DNA of 64,000 bases from an uncultured bacterium (GCA_947646655.1 CANSHI010000003.1:40722-104721); one strand, 5' to 3'. Shown: positions 49,724 through 58,993, counted from the stretch's first letter. The notes: a model not told the origin generated them from the sequence alone. Program-made: numbers and translations.

Positions 49724-50242
49724 ATGGATTGGTTAGGTATTAAAGAATTTTTAAAGGATTCTTTTAAAATTATTATAAGTGTCGTAATATTTTTAGTGAT
49801 CGTCGTATATATATTTTCAATTACTCAAGTAGTAGGAAATTCGATGAATCCAACTTTACAAAATAAAGAGTTATTTATAGTAAATAAATTACAATATAGA
49901 GTAAGTGAAGTTAAAAGAGGCGATATTATATCTTTAGAGTATGCAGATACAAAGTATTTGATAAAAAGAGTAATTGGAATGCCAGGCGATAAGGTTTATA
50001 TTAAAAATAGTAAAGTTTACATTAACGACAAACTTTTGGAAGAAAGCTATATTCCAAAAGATTATCAGTATAGCGATTTCGATTTAAAGGCAAGCTTCGG
50101 ATATGATGCTATTCCTGAGAACATGTATTTCGTTTTAGGGGATAATAGAGAGAACTCTAAAGATAGTAGAGAAATTGGGCTTGTAAAAAAAGAGGAAATT
50201 ATTGGTAAAATCTCTTGGAGGATATGGCCTTTAATAAAATAA
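49724..50242 (+). CDS. lepB: Signal peptidase I (S26, Ser-Lys type)
   Basis: The 172-residue protein has one N-terminal membrane helix (IIISVVIFLVIVVYIFSI). Box B has Ser in VGNSMNPTL, box D has Lys in YLIKRVIGMPGD, and box E is GDNRENSKDSRE. The Lys marks the bacterial (P) type, not the His-containing ER type of SipW. It is encoded right after a SipW-type substrate, so it could be a dedicated peptidase for the several GTYA-type exported proteins here, or the general one. Confidence 0.88.
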   Translation: MDWLGIKEFLKDSFKIIISVVIFLVIVVYIFSITQVVGNSMNPTLQNKELFIVNKLQYRVSEVKRGDIISLEYADTKYLIKRVIGMPGDKVYIKNSKVYINDKLLEESYIPKDYQYSDFDLKASFGYDAIPENMYFVLGDNRENSKDSREIGLVKKEEIIGKISWRIWPLIK

Positions 50243-50256
50243 TTCAATTTAAATTT

Positions 50257-50291
50257 AAGACTTTCATAATATATATTATGGGTCTTTTTTT
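50257..50291 (+). terminator. Intrinsic terminator after the signal peptidase gene
   Basis: AAGAC...CATAAT/ATTATG...GTCTT stem and seven T residues. Confidence 0.8.
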
Positions 50292-50315
50292 GTATACACT
50301 TTATTGTAAATAAGG

Positions 50316-50345
50316 TTGACAGGAAAGCATACTTAAATGTATAAT
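50316..50345 (+). promoter_or_regulatory. Promoter of the 900-residue surface protein
   Basis: TTGACA (50316-50321), 18-bp spacer, TATAAT (50340-50345). Confidence 0.78.
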
Positions 50346-50371
50346 TATTACGATAGGGAGAGTGTAGTGAT

Positions 50372-53074
50372 ATGGATAAAAGAAAAGGGGTAGTTATAGC
50401 AATCGCGCTATTGTTACTTTTTGGAACAGGTACGTTCGTTTTTGCGAATCCTTCAGAAGAAGAGGGTGTTATAGAAAGCACTGGTGGAGGACCTAATGTT
50501 AAAAAAAGTGATACTAATACTGATGGTATAAATACAACACCGCCAGTTCAAACTGATGAAGGTTTAGACGATACAACTCTTAATGATGGGACTTTAAATA
50601 ATCAAGAAGAGAATCAAAATACTGGAAATACGACAAATCGGCCGAGTGGAAATCATGGAAATTACACAAATAATTCTAATACTAGCAATAACACTGGTAA
50701 TGTAGGAAGTAATAATAACAATGTCAATTCTAGTGGTAATAATAGTTCTTCCGCTGGAAATAATACAGGATCGAATACGGGAAATAATAGTTCGTCTGAT
50801 AATAACAATTCTGGTTCTAATGAAGGATCTACTGGTGGAAATGGAAACACAGGCAATGGAGAAAACAATGGTGGTACTGATGATAATAATAACTCAGGAA
50901 ATCAAAGTGGAAATTCAGGCGAAAATACCGGAGGCAATACTGGAGATAATAACCAAGGTGGAGATAATTCCGAAGGTAATGGTGAAAATAAACCAAATCC
51001 AGGCGAAGATAATGAGGCAAATAAAGATGATGAAACTATTAAGGATGTTCAAGATAAGCTAGATGAAATACTTGATGATTTAACACAAGATAACATCGAT
51101 AATATTAAGGACTTGATAGATAAAATCGAAGACGAAGCGAAGAAAGAAGAACTACTTGAAGAGATTAAAAACTTACAAGAACTTCTAGATCTAACAGAAT
51201 TAATTAAAAATTTAACAGAAAAAGTTAATAATGCTACTAAAAAAGAGGATATCGAAGAAGCTAGAAAGATGGAAAGTGAAAATGATATCAATAATAGACT
51301 TCATAATTTAGAAAATCTTTTAGTAAAAGAAGATGCTAAAAATAAATTAGAAGATTTAAAACTTAGTATGGCTGAAAATGATAAAATTTTAAATGATAAT
51401 CAAGCTCCAGTTGTTTTAGGTGTGAACGATGGCGATGTAGTTTGTAAAGTTAACATTTACTACGGTGAAGGTGAAGAGGAAATTAAAGCTTTTATTGGAA
51501 CAAAACCTATTACCTTAGAGAGTATCAATAATATTCAAACTGAGGGAACTTATACTGTAGAGTTTTATGATAAAGCATTTAATAAAACTACATTAACTTT
51601 TACAATCGATACAACTCTTCCAATAATCTCAGGAGTAAAAGAGTTTTACAATTTTGAAGATTTAGAAACTGGTGTTAAATTAACAGTAAATGATGCGAGC
51701 GATACTATTATATATATCGAAAAAGATGGTATGATTAGAGAAATTACTGGTAAAGAATTAATGCTCGATAAAAATTATGTAGACGGTACTTATAAAATTT
51801 GGGCTGTCGACAAAGCAGGTAATAAATCGATTGAGTTACAGTTTATTATTGATAAAGAAAAACCAATTATTTCAGGTGTGGTAAATAAAGTTTATAATTT
51901 AGCTGATTTAAAAACTAATATAAATGTGACTGTAAATGAACCTGATACAACTATTTATATCGAAAAAGATGGCGTAGTGAATACTTTCGCTGGTAGTACA
52001 GTCATTGATGAAGCATATCTGTCTGGAACTTACAAAGTTTGGGCAATCGACAAGGCTTTCAATAAATCTGATGATATAGAGTTTATAATCGATAAGGATG
52101 CACCTCAATATAAAAATTTTGGAGTCGTTAATGTTAGTCGCATAGGAACTGATAAAAATGTAAAAGAAGCAAGTATAGGTGATCAAATTGAAGTATTTGT
52201 GACTTTTGATGAAATGTTGGGTGAACAACCAATAATTAAGTTAAATAATGAAACTTTAAATGTTGTTTATGAATTGGTTAGAGAAGATTTACATCTTTAT
52301 AAAGCTATTTATACGGTTACAGAGATGACAGGCCTTGGTGAAGTAGTACTTAGTGTTTCGTCTTATAAAGATAATGCTTTAAATGAAGGGTCAGAGTTAA
52401 ATAATAGTAACATTAATCATGAGTATTCTAGTGTAACTATTGTTAAAGGTGACGATGTAGAAGAACCTGGTGATAAAGACGATGAAGATGAGAATTTGAA
52501 AGATGCTTTTGAATTTGTAAAGGGTAAATATTTCCATGATGAAAAAATGGTAATTGGCTATGAAAATTATGCTGGTATGATAATAGAAGATGTTTCAAAT
52601 CATACTCAAATTGGAGTCACTGAAGATAATCCTTACACTACAACAGATAGGGTATACGAAACGAGTGGCTTAGATGCTGGAACTTATATATTTACTGTTT
52701 ATGATTTAGAAGGTAATGTTATTGTAAGTGCAAAAATGTACTATGATAATGTCAATCCTCTTTTATCAGGTAAAGGAGTTCAAGATGGTGAGTCTAAAAG
52801 TTTAGTAGACGGAGGAACTTATGAAAAGTTGGATTTCAATGTAACCGATAATGCTTTAAATTTTGTCACTATATATAAAGATGGTTTAGAGGTTGAAACT
52901 AAAAAATTTGGAAGCTTTGGCAATAGAAGTTATAGTAAAACATTTACAGAAAATGGAACTTATAAAATTGTAGTGCAAGATAAGGCTGAAAATGAAGTAA
53001 GCGTAGAGTTTGTCATAGAAAAGAACGAGTCATTGTTGTCTAAAATGATGTCTATAATAGGGGTAAGAATTTAA
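50372..53074 (+). CDS. Large secreted adhesin-like protein with Asn/Gly/Ser-rich and Ig-like repeat regions
   Basis: The 900-residue protein has a signal peptide (IAIALLLLFGTGTFVFA, residues ~10-26). Residues ~30-215 are low complexity, rich in Asn, Gly, Ser and Thr. Residues ~215-345 are acidic coiled-coil-like helices. After that come about three Ig-like modules sharing the pattern GTYK(I/V)WA(V/I)DKA.NKS and PIISGV, near residues 420, 500 and 570. A C-terminal part has further beta modules (FTVYDLEGNVIVSAKM). No LPXTG or membrane anchor is seen. Probably a surface or matrix protein; ligand unknown. Confidence 0.72.
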   Translation: MDKRKGVVIAIALLLLFGTGTFVFANPSEEEGVIESTGGGPNVKKSDTNTDGINTTPPVQTDEGLDDTTLNDGTLNNQEENQNTGNTTNRPSGNHGNYTNNSNTSNNTGNVGSNNNNVNSSGNNSSSAGNNTGSNTGNNSSSDNNNSGSNEGSTGGNGNTGNGENNGGTDDNNNSGNQSGNSGENTGGNTGDNNQGGDNSEGNGENKPNPGEDNEANKDDETIKDVQDKLDEILDDLTQDNIDNIKDLIDKIEDEAKKEELLEEIKNLQELLDLTELIKNLTEKVNNATKKEDIEEARKMESENDINNRLHNLENLLVKEDAKNKLEDLKLSMAENDKILNDNQAPVVLGVNDGDVVCKVNIYYGEGEEEIKAFIGTKPITLESINNIQTEGTYTVEFYDKAFNKTTLTFTIDTTLPIISGVKEFYNFEDLETGVKLTVNDASDTIIYIEKDGMIREITGKELMLDKNYVDGTYKIWAVDKAGNKSIELQFIIDKEKPIISGVVNKVYNLADLKTNINVTVNEPDTTIYIEKDGVVNTFAGSTVIDEAYLSGTYKVWAIDKAFNKSDDIEFIIDKDAPQYKNFGVVNVSRIGTDKNVKEASIGDQIEVFVTFDEMLGEQPIIKLNNETLNVVYELVREDLHLYKAIYTVTEMTGLGEVVLSVSSYKDNALNEGSELNNSNINHEYSSVTIVKGDDVEEPGDKDDEDENLKDAFEFVKGKYFHDEKMVIGYENYAGMIIEDVSNHTQIGVTEDNPYTTTDRVYETSGLDAGTYIFTVYDLEGNVIVSAKMYYDNVNPLLSGKGVQDGESKSLVDGGTYEKLDFNVTDNALNFVTIYKDGLEVETKKFGSFGNRSYSKTFTENGTYKIVVQDKAENEVSVEFVIEKNESLLSKMMSIIGVRI

Positions 53075-53091
53075 GTTTTGGGAGGTAGTAA

Positions 53092-53490
53092 ATGGCATAC
53101 ATGAAGTTTAAAGAATTAACTAAATATTTTGATTTCAAAATAGAAATAGTTAATATAGAAGATTTACCTGATTATACAAAAGAATATGTCGATGAAGGTG
53201 AGAAAATAATACTTGCTTATAAAAACAGTAAGGACTATGTTTTGTTCACTAATAAAAAACTAATACTTTTTGATAGAGATGCTTTAGCAATTTATTATAA
53301 AAAAGTACACATGGTACCTTACAAGTCTATTTCATCAAGTGCGATAAATTTTGTACCAGGTAAAGTAGAATTGTTATTCAGCTTAGATAGTGGTTACCAA
53401 TTACATATAAATTTTGTTGGAATGGATCACGCCAAAAAAGAAAATTTAAAGAAATTATATAAACTTATGATGAAAGTATCAACACAGTAG
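53092..53490 (+). CDS. Bacterial PH-domain-like protein
   Basis: The 132-residue cytoplasmic protein has the beta pattern of bacterial PH domains: GEKIILAYKNSKDYVLFTNK, KLILFDRDALAIYY, VPYKSISSSAINF, VELLFSLDSGYQLHINF and a closing helix KKENLKKLYKLMMK. GGGAGGT precedes the ATG. It follows the surface-protein gene after 17 bp and ends in a terminator. Role unknown. Confidence 0.65.
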   Translation: MAYMKFKELTKYFDFKIEIVNIEDLPDYTKEYVDEGEKIILAYKNSKDYVLFTNKKLILFDRDALAIYYKKVHMVPYKSISSSAINFVPGKVELLFSLDSGYQLHINFVGMDHAKKENLKKLYKLMMKVSTQ

Positions 53491-53511
53491 AGTATTCTGC
53501 TGTGTTTTTTT
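53481..53511 (+). terminator. Intrinsic terminator overlapping the PH-like gene stop
   Basis: AACACAG pairs with CTGTGTT, followed by six T residues. Confidence 0.78.
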
Positions 53512-53563
53512 CGACAAATTTTTAGTTTATTAAGTGTTATACTAAGATATATTTATAATTGAC

Positions 53564-53592
53564 TTGAAAAATATACATAATACGTATATAAT
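53564..53592 (+). promoter_or_regulatory. Promoter of the 53651-57011 surface-protein operon
   Basis: TTGAAA (53564-53569), 17-bp spacer, TATAAT (53587-53592). Confidence 0.72.
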
Positions 53593-53650
53593 TTTATATA
53601 GAATGAGCGTATTTAGACTACGTTAAAAATTTGAAAGGAGCAAAGATTGG

Positions 53651-55225
53651 ATGGAAGAAAAGAGTAAAAATAATATAAAAGGATTAGTAATATTAAGTGC
53701 CGCAATTTGTACTTTGATTTTAGTAGGCTTAGTAGGCTCATATGCTTTCTTTATAAGTCAAGTAGAACAAAATAAAAATCAAGAAGTGACAGTAAAAACA
53801 GGAACGCTTGAACTTATTTTTAATGATGGCAACAATGGATTCAATAGAGAATTAGATTTTGGTGAAAGTGCTGAGAAAACTTTTACAATAGAAAATACTG
53901 GTAGTAAAGAAGGAATAGTAAGTGTAAGTTGGATGAATTTAATAAATACATACTTAGAAGGTTCAATAACCTATACTTTTCTAGAATCTGATACAGAAGA
54001 TGGCGAATATACAGAAATAATTTCAAATAAAAATATTCCTGTTGTAGAAAATGCTACTGATAGAGTTTTGGCAAGCGGAATTACGATACCAGCTAACGTT
54101 AAGAAATATTATAAATTAATAATAAATTTAAACTATACAGATTTTGATCAAACAGAAGATTTACAAGCAAAGCTAGAGACTCAGTTTAAAATAACAGAAG
54201 GGATATTAAAAGATCCAACACCATCCGAAGAAACTTTAGCTAAGTTAGGAAAGATAGTTAAAGAAGGAGAACCAAACTTTGTTGAAGCAGCTTCAACTAA
54301 TGAAACAGAGGACGGATTATTTTCCATGGAAGATGATTATGGAACAAGCTATTATTATAGAGGATCAGCAGATGACAATTATGTTAAATTTGCAGGTTTT
54401 TATTGGCGAATTATACGAGTAAATGGTGATGGATCACTTCGATTAATATATGATGGAACACGTGCTCATGTAAATGGTTTTGGTGATAATGATAGAAGTG
54501 CAATATTGGGAAAAACTTTTAATTTAAATAATGACAATAAATATGTTGGTTATATGTATGGACCTGAAGGTACTGATCCTAGTACAAGTAAAGAAGAGGC
54601 GCAATCTCATGTCGAAAGTAGTAATGCAAAGATGGAAATAGATACTTGGTATAAAACTAACATAGATGATAAAGGATATTCAATGTACTTATCTGATACA
54701 GTTTTTTGTAATGATCGTACTACTGCTTCGGAAGATGAAACTTGGAGTTCAAACGATACGAAAAAAGGATTTGGAAAAAATGTTACAGCTTTTAAGCCTT
54801 TATCGAGGTTTCTAATATCAAGTGCGAATTGGAAAACAGAGGATGTTGTACCATCATTTAAATGTGCGAATAAGAATGATGCATTTACGGTAGAAGAAAG
54901 TGAGTTTGGCAATGGTGCTCTTACTTATCCAGTTGGAATGATAACAGCGGATGAAGTTAATGCTGCTGGAAGTGGAATATATAGAGGTAATAGTCGATAT
55001 TATTTAGCTAAAGGTCTTAAATATTGGACGTTAACACCAGAAGATTTTACTGGAAGTTTTACAAGAGTATTTTATGTCTCATCAGATGGAAAATTAAGTA
55101 CCTACAATACTAAAACAGCTTATGCTCTATCCCCAGTAATAAATATATCTTCTAAATATATAAAAGATTTTATTGGAAATGGTGGAATTGATGACCCATA
55201 TCGCTTATCTACAGAAGAGTATTAA
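53651..55225 (+). CDS. Long SipW-type exported protein with TasA-like domain and lectin-like C-terminal domain (paralogue 1)
   Basis: The 524-residue protein has signal segment GLVILSAAICTLILVGLVGS then YAFFIS. A TasA-like domain spans ~45-190 (ELDFGESAEKTFTIENTGS, YYKLIINLNYTDFDQTEDLQ), close to the single-domain protein at 35527. Residues ~225-524 form a second domain (FAGFYWRIIRVNGDGSLRLI, DTVFCNDRT, GMITADEVNAAG, YWTLTP, ALSPVINI). This pattern recurs in surface proteins of gut Firmicutes and recalls C-type-lectin-like folds. It is the first gene of a tandem family with the copies at 55257 and 56838. Confidence 0.7.
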   Translation: MEEKSKNNIKGLVILSAAICTLILVGLVGSYAFFISQVEQNKNQEVTVKTGTLELIFNDGNNGFNRELDFGESAEKTFTIENTGSKEGIVSVSWMNLINTYLEGSITYTFLESDTEDGEYTEIISNKNIPVVENATDRVLASGITIPANVKKYYKLIINLNYTDFDQTEDLQAKLETQFKITEGILKDPTPSEETLAKLGKIVKEGEPNFVEAASTNETEDGLFSMEDDYGTSYYYRGSADDNYVKFAGFYWRIIRVNGDGSLRLIYDGTRAHVNGFGDNDRSAILGKTFNLNNDNKYVGYMYGPEGTDPSTSKEEAQSHVESSNAKMEIDTWYKTNIDDKGYSMYLSDTVFCNDRTTASEDETWSSNDTKKGFGKNVTAFKPLSRFLISSANWKTEDVVPSFKCANKNDAFTVEESEFGNGALTYPVGMITADEVNAAGSGIYRGNSRYYLAKGLKYWTLTPEDFTGSFTRVFYVSSDGKLSTYNTKTAYALSPVINISSKYIKDFIGNGGIDDPYRLSTEEY

Positions 55226-55256
55226 GTATATGTTTTAAGAAGGGAGTCTAACGCTC

Positions 55257-56828
55257 ATGAATTATAAACAAAATGAAGTAAGAAAAGGGATAGCTATAGG
55301 AGTAATAACATGTATCCTAGTGTTGGTAGGATTTTTAGGATCGTATGCTTTTTTTATAAATTCGATTGAAAATAATAAAAATCAGGAAGTAACTTTAGAA
55401 GCTGGTACGATGTCATTAGTTTTTAGTGATGGAAGTAATGGATTTAATAAAGAACTAGACTTTGGTGAGAGTGCAGAGAAAACTTTTACAATAGAAAATA
55501 TTGGAACTAAAGATGGGGTAGTAAGTGTCAGTTGGATGAACTTGTTAAACACATACTTGGAAGGTTCAATGACTTATAGTTTTTTAGAGTCTGATACCGA
55601 AGATGGTGAATATACAGAAATAGTTTCGAATAAAAATGTACCTAGAACCGAAACAGTTAAAGATAAAGTTTTAGCAAGTGGAATAACGATACCTGCGAGG
55701 ACTAAGAAATATTATAAACTCATAATAAATTTAAACTATACAGATTTTGATCAGACAGAAGATTTAAATGCAAAGCTAGAGACTCAGTTTAAAATAGCAG
55801 AAGGAATTTTAGATGATCGTACTGATATGGAGAAAACTTTAGCTAAGTTAGGAAAGACAGTTAAAGAAGGAGAACCAAATTTTGCCGAAGTGGCTATAAC
55901 TGATGAAACAATAGATGGATTATATGGAATGGAAGATGACTATGGAACTAGTTATTACTATAGAGGTGCAGTAGAAGATAATTATGTTAAATTTGCAGGT
56001 TTTTATTGGCGAATTATACGAGTAAATGGTGATGGATCACTTAGAATAATATATGATGGAACTAGTGTACATGAAAATGGAATGAGTAGTACAAATAGAT
56101 TAGCATTGAATGGTCAAGTTTTTCATACAAATTATGCTGATGCAAAGTATGTAGGGTATATGTTTGGAGGAGAAAATGGAGTTACAAGTAGCAGTAGGGA
56201 GGAAGCACAAACAAATACTGTAAACTCTACTATAAAAACTAAATTAGAGCAGTGGTATGTAAACAATATAAAGAACAAAGATTTAGATCAAAAAGTAGCT
56301 GATAATATATTTTGTTATGATAGAGTTATCCCTGGAAAGGAAACGACAGGATGGGGTTACGATACAGAATTGGGATATGGAAAAAATCCAACAGCATATG
56401 CAGTTTATGCTAGAAGTGGAGTATTGGCATTAAACCATGATAAAGTTCGTCCACAATTCACTTGCAGTCAAAAGAATGATGCTTTTACTTTCAGTGACAC
56501 AGTAAAAGGTAATGGTTCTAACTTAGAAAAAGTAGGATTAATCAGTGCTGATGAAGTATTAGCTGCGGGAAGTGGAAAGTATAATACAGAAAATGGTAAT
56601 TATTATTTATATAAGGGAAGCTGGTATTGGGCAGGGACACCTTTTTACTATCGCAGTAATGAAGCTGTTTTGTTCACTATTGGAGCTAATGGTCGCCTTT
56701 TTATGGCTGAAGTGCAAGCTAAAGGTGGAATAGCACCAGTTATAAATTTAAATGCTGAATATGTAAATACATTAATTGGAGATGGGACGATAAATAATCC
56801 TTTTAGAGAAGAAGGATTGGAATCTTAG
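55257..56828 (+). CDS. Long SipW-type exported protein (paralogue 2)
   Basis: The 523-residue protein has the same layout as the gene at 53651: signal ITCILVLVGFLGSYAFFI, TasA-like domain, then the large C-terminal domain (FAGFYWRIIRVNGDGSLRII, NIFCYDRV, GLISADEVLAAG, WYWAGTP, IAPVINL). The first ~240 residues are well conserved between the two, while the C-terminal half diverges, apart from a stretch identical at DNA level for 63 bp (55980-56042). Site GGGAG precedes the ATG. The gap between the paralogues is 31 bp. Confidence 0.7.
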   Translation: MNYKQNEVRKGIAIGVITCILVLVGFLGSYAFFINSIENNKNQEVTLEAGTMSLVFSDGSNGFNKELDFGESAEKTFTIENIGTKDGVVSVSWMNLLNTYLEGSMTYSFLESDTEDGEYTEIVSNKNVPRTETVKDKVLASGITIPARTKKYYKLIINLNYTDFDQTEDLNAKLETQFKIAEGILDDRTDMEKTLAKLGKTVKEGEPNFAEVAITDETIDGLYGMEDDYGTSYYYRGAVEDNYVKFAGFYWRIIRVNGDGSLRIIYDGTSVHENGMSSTNRLALNGQVFHTNYADAKYVGYMFGGENGVTSSSREEAQTNTVNSTIKTKLEQWYVNNIKNKDLDQKVADNIFCYDRVIPGKETTGWGYDTELGYGKNPTAYAVYARSGVLALNHDKVRPQFTCSQKNDAFTFSDTVKGNGSNLEKVGLISADEVLAAGSGKYNTENGNYYLYKGSWYWAGTPFYYRSNEAVLFTIGANGRLFMAEVQAKGGIAPVINLNAEYVNTLIGDGTINNPFREEGLES

Positions 56829-56837
56829 GAGGTTATT

Positions 56838-57011
56838 ATGAGGACTAAAAGTATAAAAAATAAAATCTCTTTAATAGTGATAGCTTGCACTTTAATTCTA
56901 ATAGGAATTTTAGGATCGTATGCATTCTTTCTAGGTCATGTTAGTCAGAATAAAAATCAAGATATAATAGCAGAAAATGGAACTATGGATAATCCGTTTG
57001 AAGTTTTATAG
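56838..57011 (+). CDS. Deleted third paralogue: signal segment fused to the last residues
   Basis: The 57-residue frame keeps the signal segment (LIVIACTLILIGILGSYAFF) and NKNQ, then jumps after AENGTM to DNPFEVL. DNPF matches the extreme C-terminus of its neighbours (NNPFREEG and DDPYRLS). So an in-frame internal deletion has removed about 450 residues. TTAGGAGG precedes the ATG, so it may still be translated as a small exported peptide. It is the last gene of the operon. Confidence 0.6.
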   Translation: MRTKSIKNKISLIVIACTLILIGILGSYAFFLGHVSQNKNQDIIAENGTMDNPFEVL

Positions 57012-57019
57012 TGTTTATA

Positions 57020-57043
57020 ATTCGAGGTAAAACTCGGATTTTT
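57020..57043 (+). terminator. Intrinsic terminator of the paralogue operon
   Basis: ATTCGAG/CTCGGAT stem followed by five T residues. Confidence 0.68.
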
Positions 57044-57106
57044 AAAATTGTAGTTGTAATAATTTGTGAACAAGAGTACAATATATTTAGAAAGAGTTGA
57101 TTATAT

Positions 57107-57733
57107 TTGAGTTTAACTATGAAAAGAGTAGTAGCTTATTTGTTTGACATAACGGTCGTAACTTTAATTTCTAGTCTAATTTCGATGACTACTATTAATC
57201 CGAATTATGAGAAAAGATTGACATTAAATGAACAATACACTGAGAAAATGAAAGAATTTGAAGACCAGCGAAAAGAATTGGACGAATCTAATGAAGAAGA
57301 GATTAGAAAATATTTAGATACTGTTACTGATTATAGTGCTGTGTATATTTTAGAATCTAGTAAAGCTATGCTTTTTGAAAACTGTGTTACAGTAGGGCTT
57401 TTAGTTTTATACTTTGGAGTGTTTGCTTACTTTTTTCAAGGAGAAACAGTTGGTAAAAGAATTTTAAAAATTAAAATCGTTAAGAAAGATGGAGCACAAG
57501 TGGGATTTGGCAACTTACTTTTAAGGCTAATTATACTTCATGGAATACCTTTTGTAATCATCAATAGTATTTTTCCATTTTTTATGAACAGTAGCTCATA
57601 TATGATTTTAAATTCTATAACATATTTATTGTCGGTGGGGTTGTCACTCGCTATATTGATAACAACTTTTGTCAGTAAAAATAATCGGGGATTACATGAT
57701 ATGATCTCGTCTACGAAAGTTGTAGTAAGGTAG
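57107..57733 (+). CDS. RDD family membrane protein
   Basis: About 208 residues. RDD hallmarks: KRVVAYLFDITVVTLISSLI at the N-terminus (first Arg-Asp helix), GETVGKRILKIKIVKKDG in the middle, and NRGLHDMISSTKVVV at the C-terminus. About four membrane helices. The start is uncertain: TTG 57107 has AGAAAGAG about 11 nt upstream, while ATG 57119 has no site. Promoter TTGTAA-17-TACAAT. RDD proteins are often transport- or ion-related; no specific role can be given. The peptidase gene follows after 11 bp. Confidence 0.75.
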   Translation: MSLTMKRVVAYLFDITVVTLISSLISMTTINPNYEKRLTLNEQYTEKMKEFEDQRKELDESNEEEIRKYLDTVTDYSAVYILESSKAMLFENCVTVGLLVLYFGVFAYFFQGETVGKRILKIKIVKKDGAQVGFGNLLLRLIILHGIPFVIINSIFPFFMNSSSYMILNSITYLLSVGLSLAILITTFVSKNNRGLHDMISSTKVVVR

Positions 57734-57744
57734 GTGTTTAAATA

Positions 57745-58425
57745 ATGAATTATATCATTTATTATGGATTGGGCTTAGGTGCTGTACTCATTACAATAGT
57801 AGCCCAAGTATTTATAAATATTACATATTCAAAATATAAAAAAATACCGAATATGAAAAAAATGTGTGGGTTAGACACTGCGCGAGAAATATTGGATTCT
57901 AATGGATTAAACGACTTATATGTCGTCATGACTAAGGGGTTCTTAAGTGATCATTATGATCCTCGTAGAAGAGTTATAAGATTATCGAATGAAGTTTATA
58001 AACAAGAATCGATCGCGAGTGTCGCCATAGCGGCTCATGAATGTGGGCATGCTTTGCAAGATAAAGATAATTATCTTTTTCTTAAGATTAGAGCTTTTTT
58101 AGTACCTATTGTAAATGTTTCTTCCTTTTTAGGATATATTGCTATAATGATCGGATTTGTTGCAAACTTGACTAACTTTATTTTTGCGGGTATCGTGTTA
58201 GAATCGATTATATTGTTATTTCAATTTATAACATTGCCAGTTGAAATAAATGCTTCTAAAAGGGGACTTTTAGAACTTAAAAAGTTGAACGTATTAAATG
58301 CCGAGGAAATGTCAGGCGCTAAAATGGTTTTAATATCGGCTGCTTTGACGTATGTAGCGAGTCTTGCGAGTACTTTTTTAGAACTATTTAGACTAATTTT
58401 AATTTTTACTGATAACAAGGATTGA
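57745..58425 (+). CDS. YugP-like neutral zinc metallopeptidase
   Basis: The 226-residue protein has the zinc motif in AAHECGHALQDK (HExxH, about residue 97). An N-terminal membrane helix and two to three C-terminal helices follow the YugP family pattern (LSDHYDPRRRVIRLSNEVY before the motif; PVEINASKRGLLEL after, with the third-ligand region). Substrate unknown. Its TGA stop lies inside the -35 box of the next promoter. Confidence 0.82.
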   Translation: MNYIIYYGLGLGAVLITIVAQVFINITYSKYKKIPNMKKMCGLDTAREILDSNGLNDLYVVMTKGFLSDHYDPRRRVIRLSNEVYKQESIASVAIAAHECGHALQDKDNYLFLKIRAFLVPIVNVSSFLGYIAIMIGFVANLTNFIFAGIVLESIILLFQFITLPVEINASKRGLLELKKLNVLNAEEMSGAKMVLISAALTYVASLASTFLELFRLILIFTDNKD

Positions 58426-58449
58426 CAAACGAAAAAAAAGTGATATAAT
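58422..58449 (+). promoter_or_regulatory. Promoter of the gene at 58475
   Basis: TTGACA (58422-58427), 16-bp spacer, TATAAT (58444-58449). It overlaps the preceding stop codon. Confidence 0.75.
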
Positions 58450-58474
58450 AACCCTCATTCAAGGGGTTTTTATT

Positions 58475-58993
58475 ATGATTAATAGAAAAAGAGCTATAAA
58501 TAGGCTTATAAGGAAAACATTTGTAGAGATGTGTTTATTAATATTTGCTGTGATCGGAAGTTATTTTGTTTTTAGTCGTGCAAATTTGTCAGAATCTTCT
58601 AAAATAGCGGAATCTTATTCTACTTCAGAAAATGCTTTGCAAGTAATGGTCGGACATAATGATAATGTGACATATTTAAACAATGGCGATAATTTGATCG
58701 ATAAAACGATACTTACTGTTAGAAATCCTAATAGAGGAGAGAAGCTTGTAGATATTTATTTAGTAATAGTCAATCCAGGTGAAGTAAATTTAGATGGAAT
58801 GTTTATCAATTATTTAGGTCAAATAACACCAGCTAAGGAAGCATTTATAGATATGAATACTTATAAATTAAAAATTTACTCAGGAAAAATAAGTGGATAT
58901 GAGAACCTTAAAGGTGATGTGCTAATCTATAGTAAAAATTATGTTAACAGTTTAAAATATACCTTTGCGATAGAAGAAATAAGCTATAAATAG
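58475..58993 (+). CDS. Membrane-anchored extracellular protein, unknown
   Basis: The 172-residue protein has a basic N-terminus (NRKRAINRLIRK), one membrane helix (FVEMCLLIFAVIGSYFVFS) and a beta-rich outer domain (NLIDKTILTVRNPNRGEKLV, IYLVIVNPGEV). AAGGGG precedes the ATG. The outer part looks like a small TasA-like or Ig-like fold, without a cleavage motif. No family named. Confidence 0.58.
   Translation: MINRKRAINRLIRKTFVEMCLLIFAVIGSYFVFSRANLSESSKIAESYSTSENALQVMVGHNDNVTYLNNGDNLIDKTILTVRNPNRGEKLVDIYLVIVNPGEVNLDGMFINYLGQITPAKEAFIDMNTYKLKIYSGKISGYENLKGDVLIYSKNYVNSLKYTFAIEEISYK

Noticed and set aside
49724..50242. Calling the signal peptidase SipW
   Set aside because: Box D contains Lys (LIKRVIGMPGD), not the His of ER-type SipW enzymes, despite the SipW-type substrate next door.
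50721..51062. 113-residue open frame inside the 900-residue surface protein
   Set aside because: Frame shadow of the Asn/Gly/Ser low-complexity repeats. No independent start signals.
54200..56828. Diversity-generating retroelement acting on the lectin-like C-terminal domains
   Set aside because: No reverse transcriptase, template repeat or adenine-specific variation is visible in the window. Only a 63-bp exact repeat is seen.
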